Assembly (NCBI GenBank): GCA_029861595.1
Contig: JAOTYY010000002.1
Span: forward strand, 1-46,302
Reading direction: 5' to 3'
Origin: Gammaproteobacteria bacterium
GTDB lineage: Bacteria > Pseudomonadota > Gammaproteobacteria > JAHELT01
DNA length: 46,302 nt
Shown here: piece by piece, positions 9,157 through 17,858 of the stretch
How positions within the stretch are numbered: position 1 is the stretch's first letter
Layout: every line of letters starts with the position of its first letter
The notes under the pieces: generated by a model
Database searches by the model: none
Told to the model about the DNA's origin: nothing
Seen by the model: the letters and a program-made list of their open reading frames with translations, nothing else
Made by a program: the position numbers and the translations under genes

Positions 9157-10239
9157 GTGCTCGAGATCCTCAAATCCTGGTACCGCCGGAATTTTTCCGA
9201 CCCGCAGGCCGTTATTCTGGTGATTTTTCTCGTCGTGCTGTTTGCGATCGTGCTGCTGCTCGGAGACATTCTCGCGCCGGTACTGATCGCGATTCTGTTC
9301 GCTTATCTGCTCGACGGCGTGGTCAGCGTATTCGAGGGATGGCGCGTTCCGCGCACGCTGGCCACCAGCGTTGTGGTGCTGCTGTTCCTGCTTCTGTGCC
9401 TGTTTCTGTTTCTCGGCCTGGTGCCTTTGTTGTCGCAGCAGGTTACGCAGCTGATTTTTCAGATCCCCGAGATGGCCGCGCGTTTCCAGGAAGCGCTGCT
9501 CAAGCTGCCGGAGCTGTACCCTTCGCTGATCACCGAACCGCAGATACACGATATATTCGCCCAGATTCGTCTGCGTATAACGTCGCTGGGTCAGGCGATC
9601 GTTTCATTCTCCCTGACACACGCGGTCAATGTGTTCACCATCGCGATCTATGTGATCCTGATTCCGATACTGGTGTTCTTCTCACTCAAGGACAAACACC
9701 GCATTGTCGATTGGATGACGCAGTTCCTGCCCCACGAACGCGAGCGCGAACTGTCCTTTCAGGTGTGGGTGGAAGTGGACCAGAAAATCGCCAACTACAT
9801 ACGCGGTAAGTTCATCGAGATCGCGATCGTGTGGGCGGTGACCTATGTGACCTTCGCGCTGATGGGATTAAATTTTTCCCTGCTGCTGAGCTTTCTGGTC
9901 GGCATCTCGGTGATCATCCCGTTCGTCGGCGCGATTGCCGTCACCTTGCCGGTTGCGCTGATCGCCTACTTTCAGTGGGGCCTTGCCGCCCAGTTCTGGT
10001 ATCTGCTGCTGGCTTATCAGATCATTCAGGTCCTCGATGGCAACGCGCTCGTGCCGATTCTGTTTTCCGAAGTCGTCAATCTCCACCCGGTGGCGATCAT
10101 CGTTGCAGTGCTGTTCTTCGGCGGGCTGTGGGGTGTGTGGGGTGTGTTCTTTGCCATCCCTCTGGCGACGCTGGTGCAGGCCGTGCTCAATGCCTGGCCC
10201 AGGGATGACGACTTCGAGGAAACGCAGCCTCCCGGATGA
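9157..10239 (+). CDS. AI-2E family transporter (PerM/YdiK type)
   Basis: A 360-residue inner-membrane protein with about 7-8 hydrophobic segments: two near residues 17-60, one near 70-95, a soluble stretch about 100-150 and a C-terminal bundle about 160-345. It belongs to the AI-2E transporter family (PF01594), which includes TqsA, a proposed exporter of autoinducer-2, and PerM-like permeases of uncertain substrate. The start GTG 9157 (LEILKSWYRRNFSD) is preceded by AGGT in CAGCAGGTAAAC and follows the LysR stop after two bases. A TTG at 9118 would overlap the LysR gene by 37 bases and is less likely. The gene converges on the asparaginase gene with a 28-base gap. Confidence 0.88.
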   Translation: MLEILKSWYRRNFSDPQAVILVIFLVVLFAIVLLLGDILAPVLIAILFAYLLDGVVSVFEGWRVPRTLATSVVVLLFLLLCLFLFLGLVPLLSQQVTQLIFQIPEMAARFQEALLKLPELYPSLITEPQIHDIFAQIRLRITSLGQAIVSFSLTHAVNVFTIAIYVILIPILVFFSLKDKHRIVDWMTQFLPHERERELSFQVWVEVDQKIANYIRGKFIEIAIVWAVTYVTFALMGLNFSLLLSFLVGISVIIPFVGAIAVTLPVALIAYFQWGLAAQFWYLLLAYQIIQVLDGNALVPILFSEVVNLHPVAIIVAVLFFGGLWGVWGVFFAIPLATLVQAVLNAWPRDDDFEETQPPG

Positions 10240-10267
10240 TTCCATGCCGCGCCGACGATCAGGCGCT

Positions 10268-11281
10268 TTACAGACTGAACGACAACACCTGGGCGGCTTC
10301 TGTGCTGCCGACCGTCATACCCGCAACATTTTCGATGGGCGGACAGGCAAGTGGCTGCAACTGGTGCCATTCGTCGTCGTGCAGCGCATCGATCCGCCGC
10401 AGCACCGTTGCGATGGCACAATCGGCGGCACGCCTGTTGCCGTCGTCTATTTTCAGGGCAATACCGAGGCCGCTTGCTGGAACCGCGCCCGCGTAGACAC
10501 CCTCGGCGCCGGTTTTGATCAGTGCACGCCCCTGTGTCAGGTGTATGGTTTCGGTACACAATCGGCCGGTGCCGGCCATCATCAGCGGTTCCGCCGTCAG
10601 TGCCTGCTGAATGCGCACCACCGCCTCGCTGCGCACCGGGCCCAGGCCGCGCGGATCGGCGAACCGTGCCATCGCCAGCGCCATACTGCGCAACGGTATG
10701 CCGATAACCGGTATCCCGCAGCCGTCGACGCCGCGCGGGCGCACGCTCAGGTCATCGTCTGCCAGCTCGCGCAGCGTGTCGCGCCACGCCAGTTGCGCGG
10801 CGTGATCGCGTTCGATATAGCCGTCGATGGCCGCACCGAAATGTCTGGTCAGCGTCAGGAAACCGGCGTGCTTGCCGGAGCAATTGTTGTGCAGCGCGGT
10901 CGCCGATCGGCCTTGTGCGAGCAGCGCTGCCGCGGCCGGCGCATACAGAGGGGTGTGGGCGCCGCAGGCCAGATCGCTGCTGTCGAGGGAGAGGCTATGC
11001 AGCCAGTCCTGGACAGCCAGCACGTGCATCGGTTCGCCGCCGTGCGAGGCACAGGCGAGAGAAATCTGCGCGTCATCCAAAGCGAATCGGTGCGCCGCAC
11101 CGCTTTCCACCAAAGGAATCGCCTGCAACGGTTTTATGGCGGAGCGCGGGTAGATTGCCCGGTCCGTGTCGCCCAGCGCGACCAGCGTTTCGCCTGCACT
11201 GTTGAGCACTGCCAGCGCGCCGCGGTGCCAGCTTTCAATCGCGTCGCCGCGACGAATTTCGACAAGTACGGGATTAGTCAT
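10268..11281 (-). CDS. L-asparaginase II, rhizobial (ReAV) type
   Basis: A 337-residue cytoplasmic enzyme of the Asparaginase_II family (PF06089), unrelated to E. coli AnsA/AnsB. It hydrolyses asparagine to aspartate and ammonia. Residues known in Rhizobium etli ReAV all have counterparts: Ser47 and Lys50 (SAIK, ReAV Ser48/Lys51), Ser79 (ASHGG, Ser80), and the zinc ligands Cys134, Lys137 (NCSGKH) and Cys188 (DGCGIP), matching Cys135, Lys138 and Cys189. The one-residue offset along the whole protein supports this start. It lies downstream of the AI-2E gene in convergent orientation and may be co-transcribed after nothing obvious; 94 bases separate it from the TPR gene upstream. Confidence 0.92.
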   Translation of the reverse strand: MTNPVLVEIRRGDAIESWHRGALAVLNSAGETLVALGDTDRAIYPRSAIKPLQAIPLVESGAAHRFALDDAQISLACASHGGEPMHVLAVQDWLHSLSLDSSDLACGAHTPLYAPAAAALLAQGRSATALHNNCSGKHAGFLTLTRHFGAAIDGYIERDHAAQLAWRDTLRELADDDLSVRPRGVDGCGIPVIGIPLRSMALAMARFADPRGLGPVRSEAVVRIQQALTAEPLMMAGTGRLCTETIHLTQGRALIKTGAEGVYAGAVPASGLGIALKIDDGNRRAADCAIATVLRRIDALHDDEWHQLQPLACPPIENVAGMTVGSTEAAQVLSFSL

Positions 11282-11375
11282 CAGTGACCGTGACTGCGAA
11301 CTGTGTGCTCAGCGCAATCTTTCGATCTGCGGGGTGCATAGTGCGGCAAGCCGCGGAGTATCTGCGCGGCAACGC

Positions 11376-12554
11376 TCAGAATATCTGGTCTTCCAGCGTC
11401 GCGGTGTGCGCGGACAGAATAACCAGTCCACTGTCGTCGAACGTGCGCCGGGCGCGATCGAAATAATTCTGCGCCTGCTCTTTGGCAATGTTCGAGTTGT
11501 AAAGCACCGCGAGCACATCCGGCTGGCGGTGGTACATGGCGCGTTTGGAGGCTTTGGCAAGGGACTGCCCCGCCAGCAGGCGCAGCTTCCAGGCGCGCCG
11601 CTCATCGCCCTTGGCAAGGTAGTGGTGGTACAGCCGTTGGTAGTCGCGGGCGCGTTCGATCTGTTCGACGTTGTTCTGGAATTCGCTGTAGTTACGTTCG
11701 ATGTCCTCCTCGATCGCTGCCACCCGCCATTGTTCAATGCCAGCCAGGTTGTCCAGCAGTTCGCGTGCCCGATCCGGTTGACCCGATGAAGCATAGAGAC
11801 TCGCTGCCTGCATAACCGCCCGTTCGGCCTCGTACGTCGCGCCGGTTGCCGTGTGCAGACGGGCCAGCGTGTCGTAGGCGCTGGCGGCGGCACCGAAGCG
11901 GTTGATCGACAGGCTGTCTTCGATCACTTGGTGCAGGTTCTCCGCCGCACTCCCGTAATCCTGTTTGCTGAGCTGCCAGCGTGCCACCAGCAACCGGTCG
12001 TACGCGACGCCGGCCGTGCGTGCCATCTGTCGGGATTTCAGATGCACGCGCCCCAGCTGCATGTATACCTGCGCGGTACTGACCTCATCACCTTCGCTCT
12101 GCAGTACGTCCAGCGATTCGAACAGGTACACCTCCGCGGTATCCAGATCCTGTTCCTCGATGGCAACTTGACCGAGCAGCGACAGGACGCCGCCCAGCAG
12201 CACACGATCGCCGGATTCGACCGCATCGGCGGCGTACTGCAGTAAGCGTTCGCGCACCAGGCCGAACTCACCGAGTCGCATCAGTCCGGCGAGTTCCACG
12301 TCGATCTGCTCGATAGAAAGCAGCGTATCGCCGCGCAGCGATTGCTCGATGCTCTGGAGTTTGGCGGGATCGGGAAACGGCGCTAGGCCAAGCTCGGCAC
12401 GCGCGCGTTCGAATTCCTCCTCGGCGGTAGAGGGAGTCGGTTCCGGAGTGAAGGTTACGGACGGTTCCGGCGGATCGGTGAGCCAAACCTGGTAGCCCAG
12501 GAACGCCAGCGACAGCACGATCGCAATCGTATAGTTGCGTGTCGAACGTCTCAT
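11376..12554 (-). CDS. Membrane-anchored TPR protein, hypothetical
   Basis: A 392-residue protein with one N-terminal membrane segment (about 8-25, IAIVLSLAFLGYQVWL) followed by a Pro/Glu/Thr linker and a mostly helical region. TPR-like pairs are visible around residues 120-260 (GQVAIEEQDLDTAEVYLFES, QLGRVHLKSRQMARTAG, AYDTLARLHTATGATYEAE). The tail is rich in Arg, Tyr and Lys. The domain should face the periplasm if the segment is an anchor. I do not recognise a named family. It lies between the asparaginase gene and a repeat cluster, transcribed on the minus strand. Confidence 0.75.
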   Translation of the reverse strand: MRRSTRNYTIAIVLSLAFLGYQVWLTDPPEPSVTFTPEPTPSTAEEEFERARAELGLAPFPDPAKLQSIEQSLRGDTLLSIEQIDVELAGLMRLGEFGLVRERLLQYAADAVESGDRVLLGGVLSLLGQVAIEEQDLDTAEVYLFESLDVLQSEGDEVSTAQVYMQLGRVHLKSRQMARTAGVAYDRLLVARWQLSKQDYGSAAENLHQVIEDSLSINRFGAAASAYDTLARLHTATGATYEAERAVMQAASLYASSGQPDRARELLDNLAGIEQWRVAAIEEDIERNYSEFQNNVEQIERARDYQRLYHHYLAKGDERRAWKLRLLAGQSLAKASKRAMYHRQPDVLAVLYNSNIAKEQAQNYFDRARRTFDDSGLVILSAHTATLEDQIF

Positions 12555-12658
12555 AGCCGAAACCCCGCAGACCGGCTGTTAGCTGTAGGAAACCATGAGC
12601 GCAGCAGGCGCCGATGTCAACCGCCGTGGTCGGAGTTTGCGGTGTCAACGGTGTCTTG

Positions 12659-12868
12659 CCCCTCACCGCGGCCCTCTCCCGAGAGGGAGAGGGAGCAAGA
12701 TAAGGAGGGGCTGCGGAGAGCCTTTTTCACCCCTCTCCCTTGAGGGAGAGGGTTAGGGTGTAAGGTATTGATTAGATTCCCCCTCGCCCTGGCCCTCTCC
12801 CCCAGGGGAGAGGGGACAATTGATTTATGCAACGGTCTCCTTTGGGAGAGGGGCCAGGGAGTGAGGGT
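12659..12868. repeat. Palindromic repeat cluster 2, two head-to-head pairs
   Basis: Four units related to CCCTCACCC...CCCTCTCCC/GGGAGAGGG. Unit 1 (12659-12693) and unit 3 (12780-12816) run forward, for example CCCTGGCCCTCTCCCCCAGG. Unit 2 (12729-12760) and unit 4 (12835-12868) run in reverse, for example GAGGGAGAGGGTTAGGGTG. Each unit can form its own hairpin, and each forward/reverse pair a longer one, as in BIME elements. The cluster lies between the aapP stop and the start of the TPR gene and abuts the aapP stop codon, so it may form the 3' end of the aap mRNA. Confidence 0.85.
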
Positions 12869-13666
12869 CTAGTGCCGCAGAATCTGGCTCAGGAACAGCT
12901 TGGTGCGGTCGTGCTGCGGATTCTCGAAGAATTCCCTGGGCTCGTTCTGCTCGATGATCTCGCCGCCATCCATGAATATGACCCGGTTGGCGACCGCGGT
13001 CGCGAAGCCCATCTCGTGCGTGACGCACAGCATGGTCATACCGCTTTCGGCGAGCTCGATCATCACGTCCAGCACTTCCTTGATCATCTCGGGATCCAGC
13101 GCCGAGGTCGGCTCGTCGAACAACATGATATTGGGCGACATGCACAGCGAGCGCGCGATGGCCACGCGTTGCTGCTGCCCGCCCGAGAGCTGGCCGGGAA
13201 ACTTTGCCGCCTGCTCCGGGATCTTGACCCGCTCCAGGTATTGCATGGCGACTTCCGTGGCCTCGGCCTTGGGCATTTTGCGTACCCAGATCGGACCCAG
13301 GGTGCAGTTCTCCAGCACCGTCAGATGCGGAAACAGGTTGAAGTGCTGGAATACCATGCCGACTTCCGAGCGGATGATTTCGATGTGTTTCAGGTCACCC
13401 GTCAACTCAGTGCCGTCGACGGAAATCAGCCCCTGCTGATGCTCCTCGAGCCGGTTGATGCAGCGGATTAGCGTCGATTTGCCGGACCCGGACGGGCCGC
13501 AGATGACGATGCGCTCGCCGCTGGCCACTTCCAGGTTGATGTTTTTGAGCACGTGGAAAGCGCCGTACCACTTGTGCATATCCTTGATGACGATGACCGG
13601 TGGTTTTGAGGAATCCACGCCTGGCGCGCCGGTCGTGGAGGTACCTTGTTCTGTTGCTTCTGTCAT
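12869..13666 (-). CDS. aapP: Amino acid ABC transporter ATP-binding protein
   Basis: A 265-residue ABC ATPase that powers polar amino acid uptake. Walker A is GPSGSGKST (about 57-65), the Q-loop region follows in [18 protein letters not shown], the signature is [15 protein letters not shown], Walker B is [12 protein letters not shown] and the switch His is in CVTHEMGF. It has the close GlnQ/AapP pattern and the usual length plus a 20-residue N-terminal extension. It is the last gene of the aapJQMP order, 31 bases after aapM. Repeat cluster 2 follows its stop directly. Confidence 0.96.
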   Translation of the reverse strand: MTEATEQGTSTTGAPGVDSSKPPVIVIKDMHKWYGAFHVLKNINLEVASGERIVICGPSGSGKSTLIRCINRLEEHQQGLISVDGTELTGDLKHIEIIRSEVGMVFQHFNLFPHLTVLENCTLGPIWVRKMPKAEATEVAMQYLERVKIPEQAAKFPGQLSGGQQQRVAIARSLCMSPNIMLFDEPTSALDPEMIKEVLDVMIELAESGMTMLCVTHEMGFATAVANRVIFMDGGEIIEQNEPREFFENPQHDRTKLFLSQILRH

Positions 13667-13697
13667 GGTGGGAACCCCTTTGCGGCCTCGAGTTTTC

Positions 13698-14822
13698 TCA
13701 ATAGCCGGTGTGCAGCTTGCGCTCGAGGTAGAGCGAATACCTCGACATCGAAAAGCAGCATATGAAAAAGAACAGCGCGACGAACAGGTAGACCTCTCTT
13801 GCCAGGCCTGCCCAGCTAGCGTCGGCCAGTGCCGCTTTGCCGATGCCCAGCGGGTCGAGCAAGCCGATGATGAGAACCAGCGTCGTGTCCTTGAACAGCC
13901 CGATGAAGGTGTTGACGATGCCAGGAATGGAGATTTTCAATGCCTGCGGCAGCACGATCAGGCGCTGCGTTTTCCAGTAGGTCAGGCCGATCGCGTCGGC
14001 TGCTTCATGCTGGCCCGTGGCCACGGCCTGCAACCCGCCACGCACGACTTCCGCAACGTAGGCGGCGGAGAACAGTGTCACCATGATCAGCACCCGCATC
14101 AGCAGGTCGAACGTGGTGCCCGGCGGCAGGAAGTAATTGAGCATCGTCGAGGCGACGAACAGCAGTGCGATCAGCGGCACGCCACGAATGAACTCGATGA
14201 AAGTGACGCACAGTATGCGCATCACCGGCATGCGCGACTGGCGTCCCAGCGCCAGCAGTATGCCGATCGGCAGTGAGAACGCAATGCCGGTTACGCCGAT
14301 GACCAGCGTCAGCAGGATGCCACCGATTTGATCGGTATCCACCGGCGTAAGCCCGAATCCGCCGACCAGCAGCCAGCCTGCTATCAGCGGGAACGCCGCC
14401 GAATACACCATGCCGTACTTGCGGTACGGGGTCTTGTCGTAGAGCACCGGCACGAGGGCAGCGATCAGCATCAGGAAAGCCAGATTCGGGCGCCAGCGCA
14501 ACTCTTCCGGGTAGAAGCCGTAAGTGAACAGCTCCAAGCGGCTTTGAACGAACGCCCAGCAGGCGGCGCCTTCCGGTTCGGCCATCTGGGCCCAGCAATC
14601 GTTGCGGTCCTCGGCGCTCCAGACCGAGTCGAACACCATCCACTCGAGCATGGGCGGAATGATGGTCCAGAGAAACCAGATCGCCACCACGGTCAGTATG
14701 ATGTTCAGCGGCGAAGAGAGGAGATTCGTCCTCACCCAGCCCACCACGCCGGTGGTAATTATCGGTGCCGGAAGATCGGGGTAAGTCCCGGGTGCATGTT
14801 CTTTGGTAGTGGTTTCGTTCAT
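13698..14822 (-). CDS. aapM: General L-amino acid ABC transporter permease AapM
   Basis: A 374-residue inner-membrane permease. The first membrane segments (about 40-60) precede a periplasmic insert with two Cys ([13 protein letters not shown]). The core is the His/Glu/Gln permease domain, with LRQSR-like [28 protein letters not shown] and the EAA-type loop [24 protein letters not shown] that contacts the ATPase. The long N-terminal part and the insert are typical of AapM rather than of shorter permeases. It is 12 bases after aapQ and 31 before aapP. Confidence 0.95.
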   Translation of the reverse strand: MNETTTKEHAPGTYPDLPAPIITTGVVGWVRTNLLSSPLNIILTVVAIWFLWTIIPPMLEWMVFDSVWSAEDRNDCWAQMAEPEGAACWAFVQSRLELFTYGFYPEELRWRPNLAFLMLIAALVPVLYDKTPYRKYGMVYSAAFPLIAGWLLVGGFGLTPVDTDQIGGILLTLVIGVTGIAFSLPIGILLALGRQSRMPVMRILCVTFIEFIRGVPLIALLFVASTMLNYFLPPGTTFDLLMRVLIMVTLFSAAYVAEVVRGGLQAVATGQHEAADAIGLTYWKTQRLIVLPQALKISIPGIVNTFIGLFKDTTLVLIIGLLDPLGIGKAALADASWAGLAREVYLFVALFFFICCFSMSRYSLYLERKLHTGY

Positions 14823-14834
14823 TTGTCTATCCCC

Positions 14835-16037
14835 CTACCGTTCCACGAGTTTCATGCGTTTGTTGAACCAGTTCATGAAGGCCGAGATCGACAGCGAAAA
14901 CGTCAGGTAGACGCCAATCACGATGATCATGGACTCCATTTCTTTACCGGTCTGCATCAGCGAGATGCCACCGATGGTCGCCACCACGTCCATGTAGCCG
15001 ATCGCGATCGCCAGCGAGGAATTCTTTGTCAGGTTCAGATATTGGCTGGCCAGCGGCGGCACGATGACTCGCAGCGCCTGCGGGACGATGATCAGCTGCA
15101 GAACACGATTGGTGCGCAGCCCGAGCGCGGAAGCCGCTTCGGTTTGACCGTGGCTGACCGCGAGGATGCCGGCCCGCACGATCTCCGCGATGAAACACGC
15201 CGTGTAGTAGGACAGTGCCAGCCACAGCGCGATGAACTCCGGTCTAACGGATAACCCGCCTTTGAAATTGAATCCCTTGAGCGCCGGCACCTCCCAGGTT
15301 AACGGCATGCCGGTCAACAGAAACATCAGCCCGGTAGCACCGACGATGACGCCCAGCGAAATCAAGAACACCGGGTAAATCTTGCCGGTCTCATCCTGAA
15401 CTTTGTGCGCCCAGCGGCGGAAAAAGATCACCGCCACGACGGCCACGATGAAAGTCGCGAAGACCAGACCGAAACCGCTCTCGAACACCGGCGAGGGAAT
15501 GAAAAAGCCGCGGTTGGAGATAAAAAAGGTGTCGCTGATATTGACCGCGCTCCTGGTCGGAGGCATCGTGGTCACGATGACCCCGTGGATCAGCAGAATG
15601 TGCAGCAGCACAGGCACGTTACGCGTGAATTCCAGGAACACGTACACCATGCGGTTGATCAGCCAGTTCTTGGACAGGCGCATGACGCCCATCAGGAAGC
15701 CCAGGATCGACGCCAGGATTATGCCGCAGACCGCTACCAGCGCAGTATTCATGATGCCGACGGCGGCCGCGCGCAAATGGGTGTCGCGCGAGGTGTATTC
15801 GATAAAGGGCGAAAACGTAATGTCGTAGGCGGCCGTCGAGCCAAGGTAGTCGAAGCTGAATTCCTTGCCGATCGCTTCGAGATTGATGGCCACGTTGCGG
15901 GCGATCATTGCGACGGCGAGAAACAGCGCCGCCATGGTGAGTATCTGGATGATGACCGAGCGGGTCTCCTGATTTCGCCACAGGCGCAGCAGCAGATTAC
16001 CGGCCTCAGATTGTTGAGCGGTGGGTACAGCAGCCAT
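14835..16037 (-). CDS. aapQ: General L-amino acid ABC transporter permease AapQ
   Basis: A 400-residue inner-membrane permease partner of AapM. It shows membrane segments near 35-55, the conserved FLEFTRNVPVLLHILL block, a long insert (VSRRS-like region about 175-260 with several membrane spans) and the EAA loop TEAASALGLRTNRVLQLIIVPQAL. ATG 16037 is chosen over an upstream in-frame start at 16109 because a G-rich ribosome site (GGGGGGG) lies just before it and the N-terminus (MAAVPTAQQSEAGNL) fits. It follows aapJ by 136 bases. Confidence 0.94.
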   Translation of the reverse strand: MAAVPTAQQSEAGNLLLRLWRNQETRSVIIQILTMAALFLAVAMIARNVAINLEAIGKEFSFDYLGSTAAYDITFSPFIEYTSRDTHLRAAAVGIMNTALVAVCGIILASILGFLMGVMRLSKNWLINRMVYVFLEFTRNVPVLLHILLIHGVIVTTMPPTRSAVNISDTFFISNRGFFIPSPVFESGFGLVFATFIVAVVAVIFFRRWAHKVQDETGKIYPVFLISLGVIVGATGLMFLLTGMPLTWEVPALKGFNFKGGLSVRPEFIALWLALSYYTACFIAEIVRAGILAVSHGQTEAASALGLRTNRVLQLIIVPQALRVIVPPLASQYLNLTKNSSLAIAIGYMDVVATIGGISLMQTGKEMESMIIVIGVYLTFSLSISAFMNWFNKRMKLVER

Positions 16038-16173
16038 TCGAGAACCCCCCCAGGTTTGGAACGACAGTGCCGGGAAGAGGCGGGCTGCACATCGGCGCGA
16101 TGGCAGCACGCCTTTCCCGGGCTATTTGTGTGTCACATCTACGTTTCTATCGACGCAGTTGACGGCTTGCGGC

Positions 16174-17191
16174 TTAGCGGAACGGCGGCGAATACTGCAA
16201 TCCGCCGTTGGTCCACAGGGCGTTCAGGCCGCGCTCCAGACCGATCGGGGTGTTCACGCCGATGTTGCGTTCGAAGATGTCCGCGTAGTTGCCGACCTGC
16301 TTTATGATCTGATAGGCCCAGTCTTTCGGCAGTCCAAGTTCTTCACCCTGATTGCCCTCGACACCGAGCAGGCGCAGGATTTCGGGATCCTTGGAGCTCT
16401 TCATTTTGTCTACGTTGGCTTGAGTGACGCCCTTCTCCTCGGCCGTGACCGTGGCGTAGTAGACCCAGGTGATGACATCCGACCACTGGTCATCGCCGTG
16501 ACGGGTTGCGGGGCCCAGGCTCCTTGGAGATGATCTCAGGCAGAATCGCGTGTGCCGATGGATCCGGAAATGTCGAGCGGGTCGCGGCCAGTCCCGATGC
16601 ATCCGTGGTGTACACGTCGCAACGGCCGGCAAGGTAGTTTTGCCGCGCCTCGTCATTGGTCTCGATCGGCACCGCCTCGTATTTGATGTTATTGGCGAAG
16701 AAAAAATCTGCCAGGTTGAGCTCGGTGGTAGTGCCAGTCTGGATGCACACTGATGCGCCGTCGAGTTCTTTGGCGCTCTTTACGCCCAGCGCGTTGGGAA
16801 CCATGAAACCCTGGCCGTCATAGTAGTTGACGCCGTGGAAGCGCAGCTTGACGCCGACATCGCGCGAAAAAGTGATTGTGGTGTTGCGCCACAGCACATC
16901 GCCCTCGCCGGAGTTGAGCAGGGTGAAACGTGTCTTACCCGTGGAAGTTACAGCCTTGATCTTGCTCGCATCGCCAAGTACCGCGGCGGCGGTCGCTCGA
17001 CAGAAATCGACATCGAAGCCGCGCCACTCACCCTTGTCGTCTGCATAGGCGAACCCGGCGACACCGGTACTGACTACGCAGTTCAGCGTGCCGCGCGCCT
17101 TCACGTCGTCCACAGTGCCCGCCTGGGCGCCGGCGGTCAGGCCGATCGCCAATGCGGCGGCGGACACGGTTAATGTGGTTTTGACAGTCAT
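16174..17191 (-). pseudogene. aapJ: AapJ amino acid-binding protein, interrupted by a frameshift
   Basis: The periplasmic binding protein of the Aap importer. The 5' part (17191 to about 16520) encodes a signal peptide (cut near AGAQA) and the domain with GTLNCVVSTGVAGFAYAD, GFDVDFCRATAAAVLGD and CDVYTTDASGLAATRS. The family continues as SKEPLGP-VRHGDDQW, but here the frame reads SKEPGPRNPSRR and stops at 16490. The expected continuation (LGPATRHGDDQWSDVITWVYYA ... QYSPPFR) is in the next frame down to 16174. One extra base in the GGGCCCC run (16510-16516), or two missing bases, explains it. A good ribosome site (AGGAG) precedes ATG 17191. Either a real mutation or an assembly error; both halves otherwise look well conserved. 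Confidence 0.9.
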
Positions 17192-17269
17192 CTCGTCTCC
17201 TCGCTTTAATCTTCAGTTGTTGTTCAATGGTGATGGGGTTCGCGGATCCCGCTACGCCATCTGCAGCAG

Positions 17270-17300
17270 AGTATAACGTAGTGACATAGCTATCACGCAA
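17270..17300 (-). promoter_or_regulatory. Predicted sigma-70 promoter of the aap operon
   Basis: On the minus strand TTGCGT (17295-17300) and TATACT (17270-17275) are 19 bases apart; TTATAC one base earlier would give 18. The predicted start leaves a leader of about 70 bases before aapJ. A short palindrome ATAGCTAT lies in the spacer and could bind a regulator. Confidence 0.4.
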
Positions 17301-17340
17301 CGGCAATTCGCCTGCCACGGGCCCCGCGGAGCGCCGTTTT

Positions 17341-17832
17341 TCAGCCCAGGACCAGCAGTTTCCGGTGGCGCTGCAGCCAGAGACCCTGAGCAGGCACCTC
17401 CGGCACGCTCGCCCCACGCGCTGCCGAAATCTCGGCGAAGGCCTCGGCAGGGGTGAAACCGCAGGCCACCAGTACACTTGCCGCCAGCAATCCCGAGCGG
17501 CCGATGCCGGCGCGGCAATGGATGGCGATTCCGGTGCCGGCCAGCAGCCGATCTTTCAGGGCGAGCGCAAGCTTCGCGAACGCCTCGCTGTCGGTGGGCA
17601 CCTGCAGGTCTTCGACCGGATGGGAGAGGTACTCGATACCCTGCCGGGCGCACAGGTGTCCGGTGTCGGCCAGGCCCAGGCTGTCGCGCTCGTGCGTTTG
17701 CAGCAGCGACACCAGCACGGCAACGCCGCGGCGACGCAACCCCGCTACCTGCTCGGGCAGCTGTGCAGCGTCCGGGTGGGGCATCACAGCCAGGTAGCCC
17801 TGGCTTTCCCTGCGCACAATGTAGAACTGCAT
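17341..17832 (-). CDS. Dual-specificity/tyrosine phosphatase-like protein
   Basis: A 163-residue Cys-based phosphatase. The P-loop HCRAGIGRSG (about residues 106-115) has the catalytic Cys and Arg of the HCxxGxxR signature. An upstream Asp for acid catalysis could be in the segment HPVEDLQVP. The substrate is unknown; bacterial relatives act on phosphotyrosine, phosphoinositides or sugar phosphates. The frame is open upstream to 18183 over the DAHP synthase gene, but ATG 17832 gives the normal domain start (MQFYIVRRES). It lies 26 bases after the DAHP synthase gene and is probably transcribed with it. Confidence 0.88.
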   Translation of the reverse strand: MQFYIVRRESQGYLAVMPHPDAAQLPEQVAGLRRRGVAVLVSLLQTHERDSLGLADTGHLCARQGIEYLSHPVEDLQVPTDSEAFAKLALALKDRLLAGTGIAIHCRAGIGRSGLLAASVLVACGFTPAEAFAEISAARGASVPEVPAQGLWLQRHRKLLVLG

Positions 17833-17858
17833 CGGCGCTATGCGGCTCCGGGAACCGG

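Noticed and set aside
9983-11287. Long plus-strand open frame (434 codons) across the AI-2E gene end and antisense to asparaginase
   Set aside because: It crosses two real genes in wrong frames and has Arg/Cys-rich low-quality sequence.
12659-12868. CRISPR array from repeats near 12.7 kb
   Set aside because: The units are alternating palindromes with irregular spacing, with no constant-length spacers and no cas genes.
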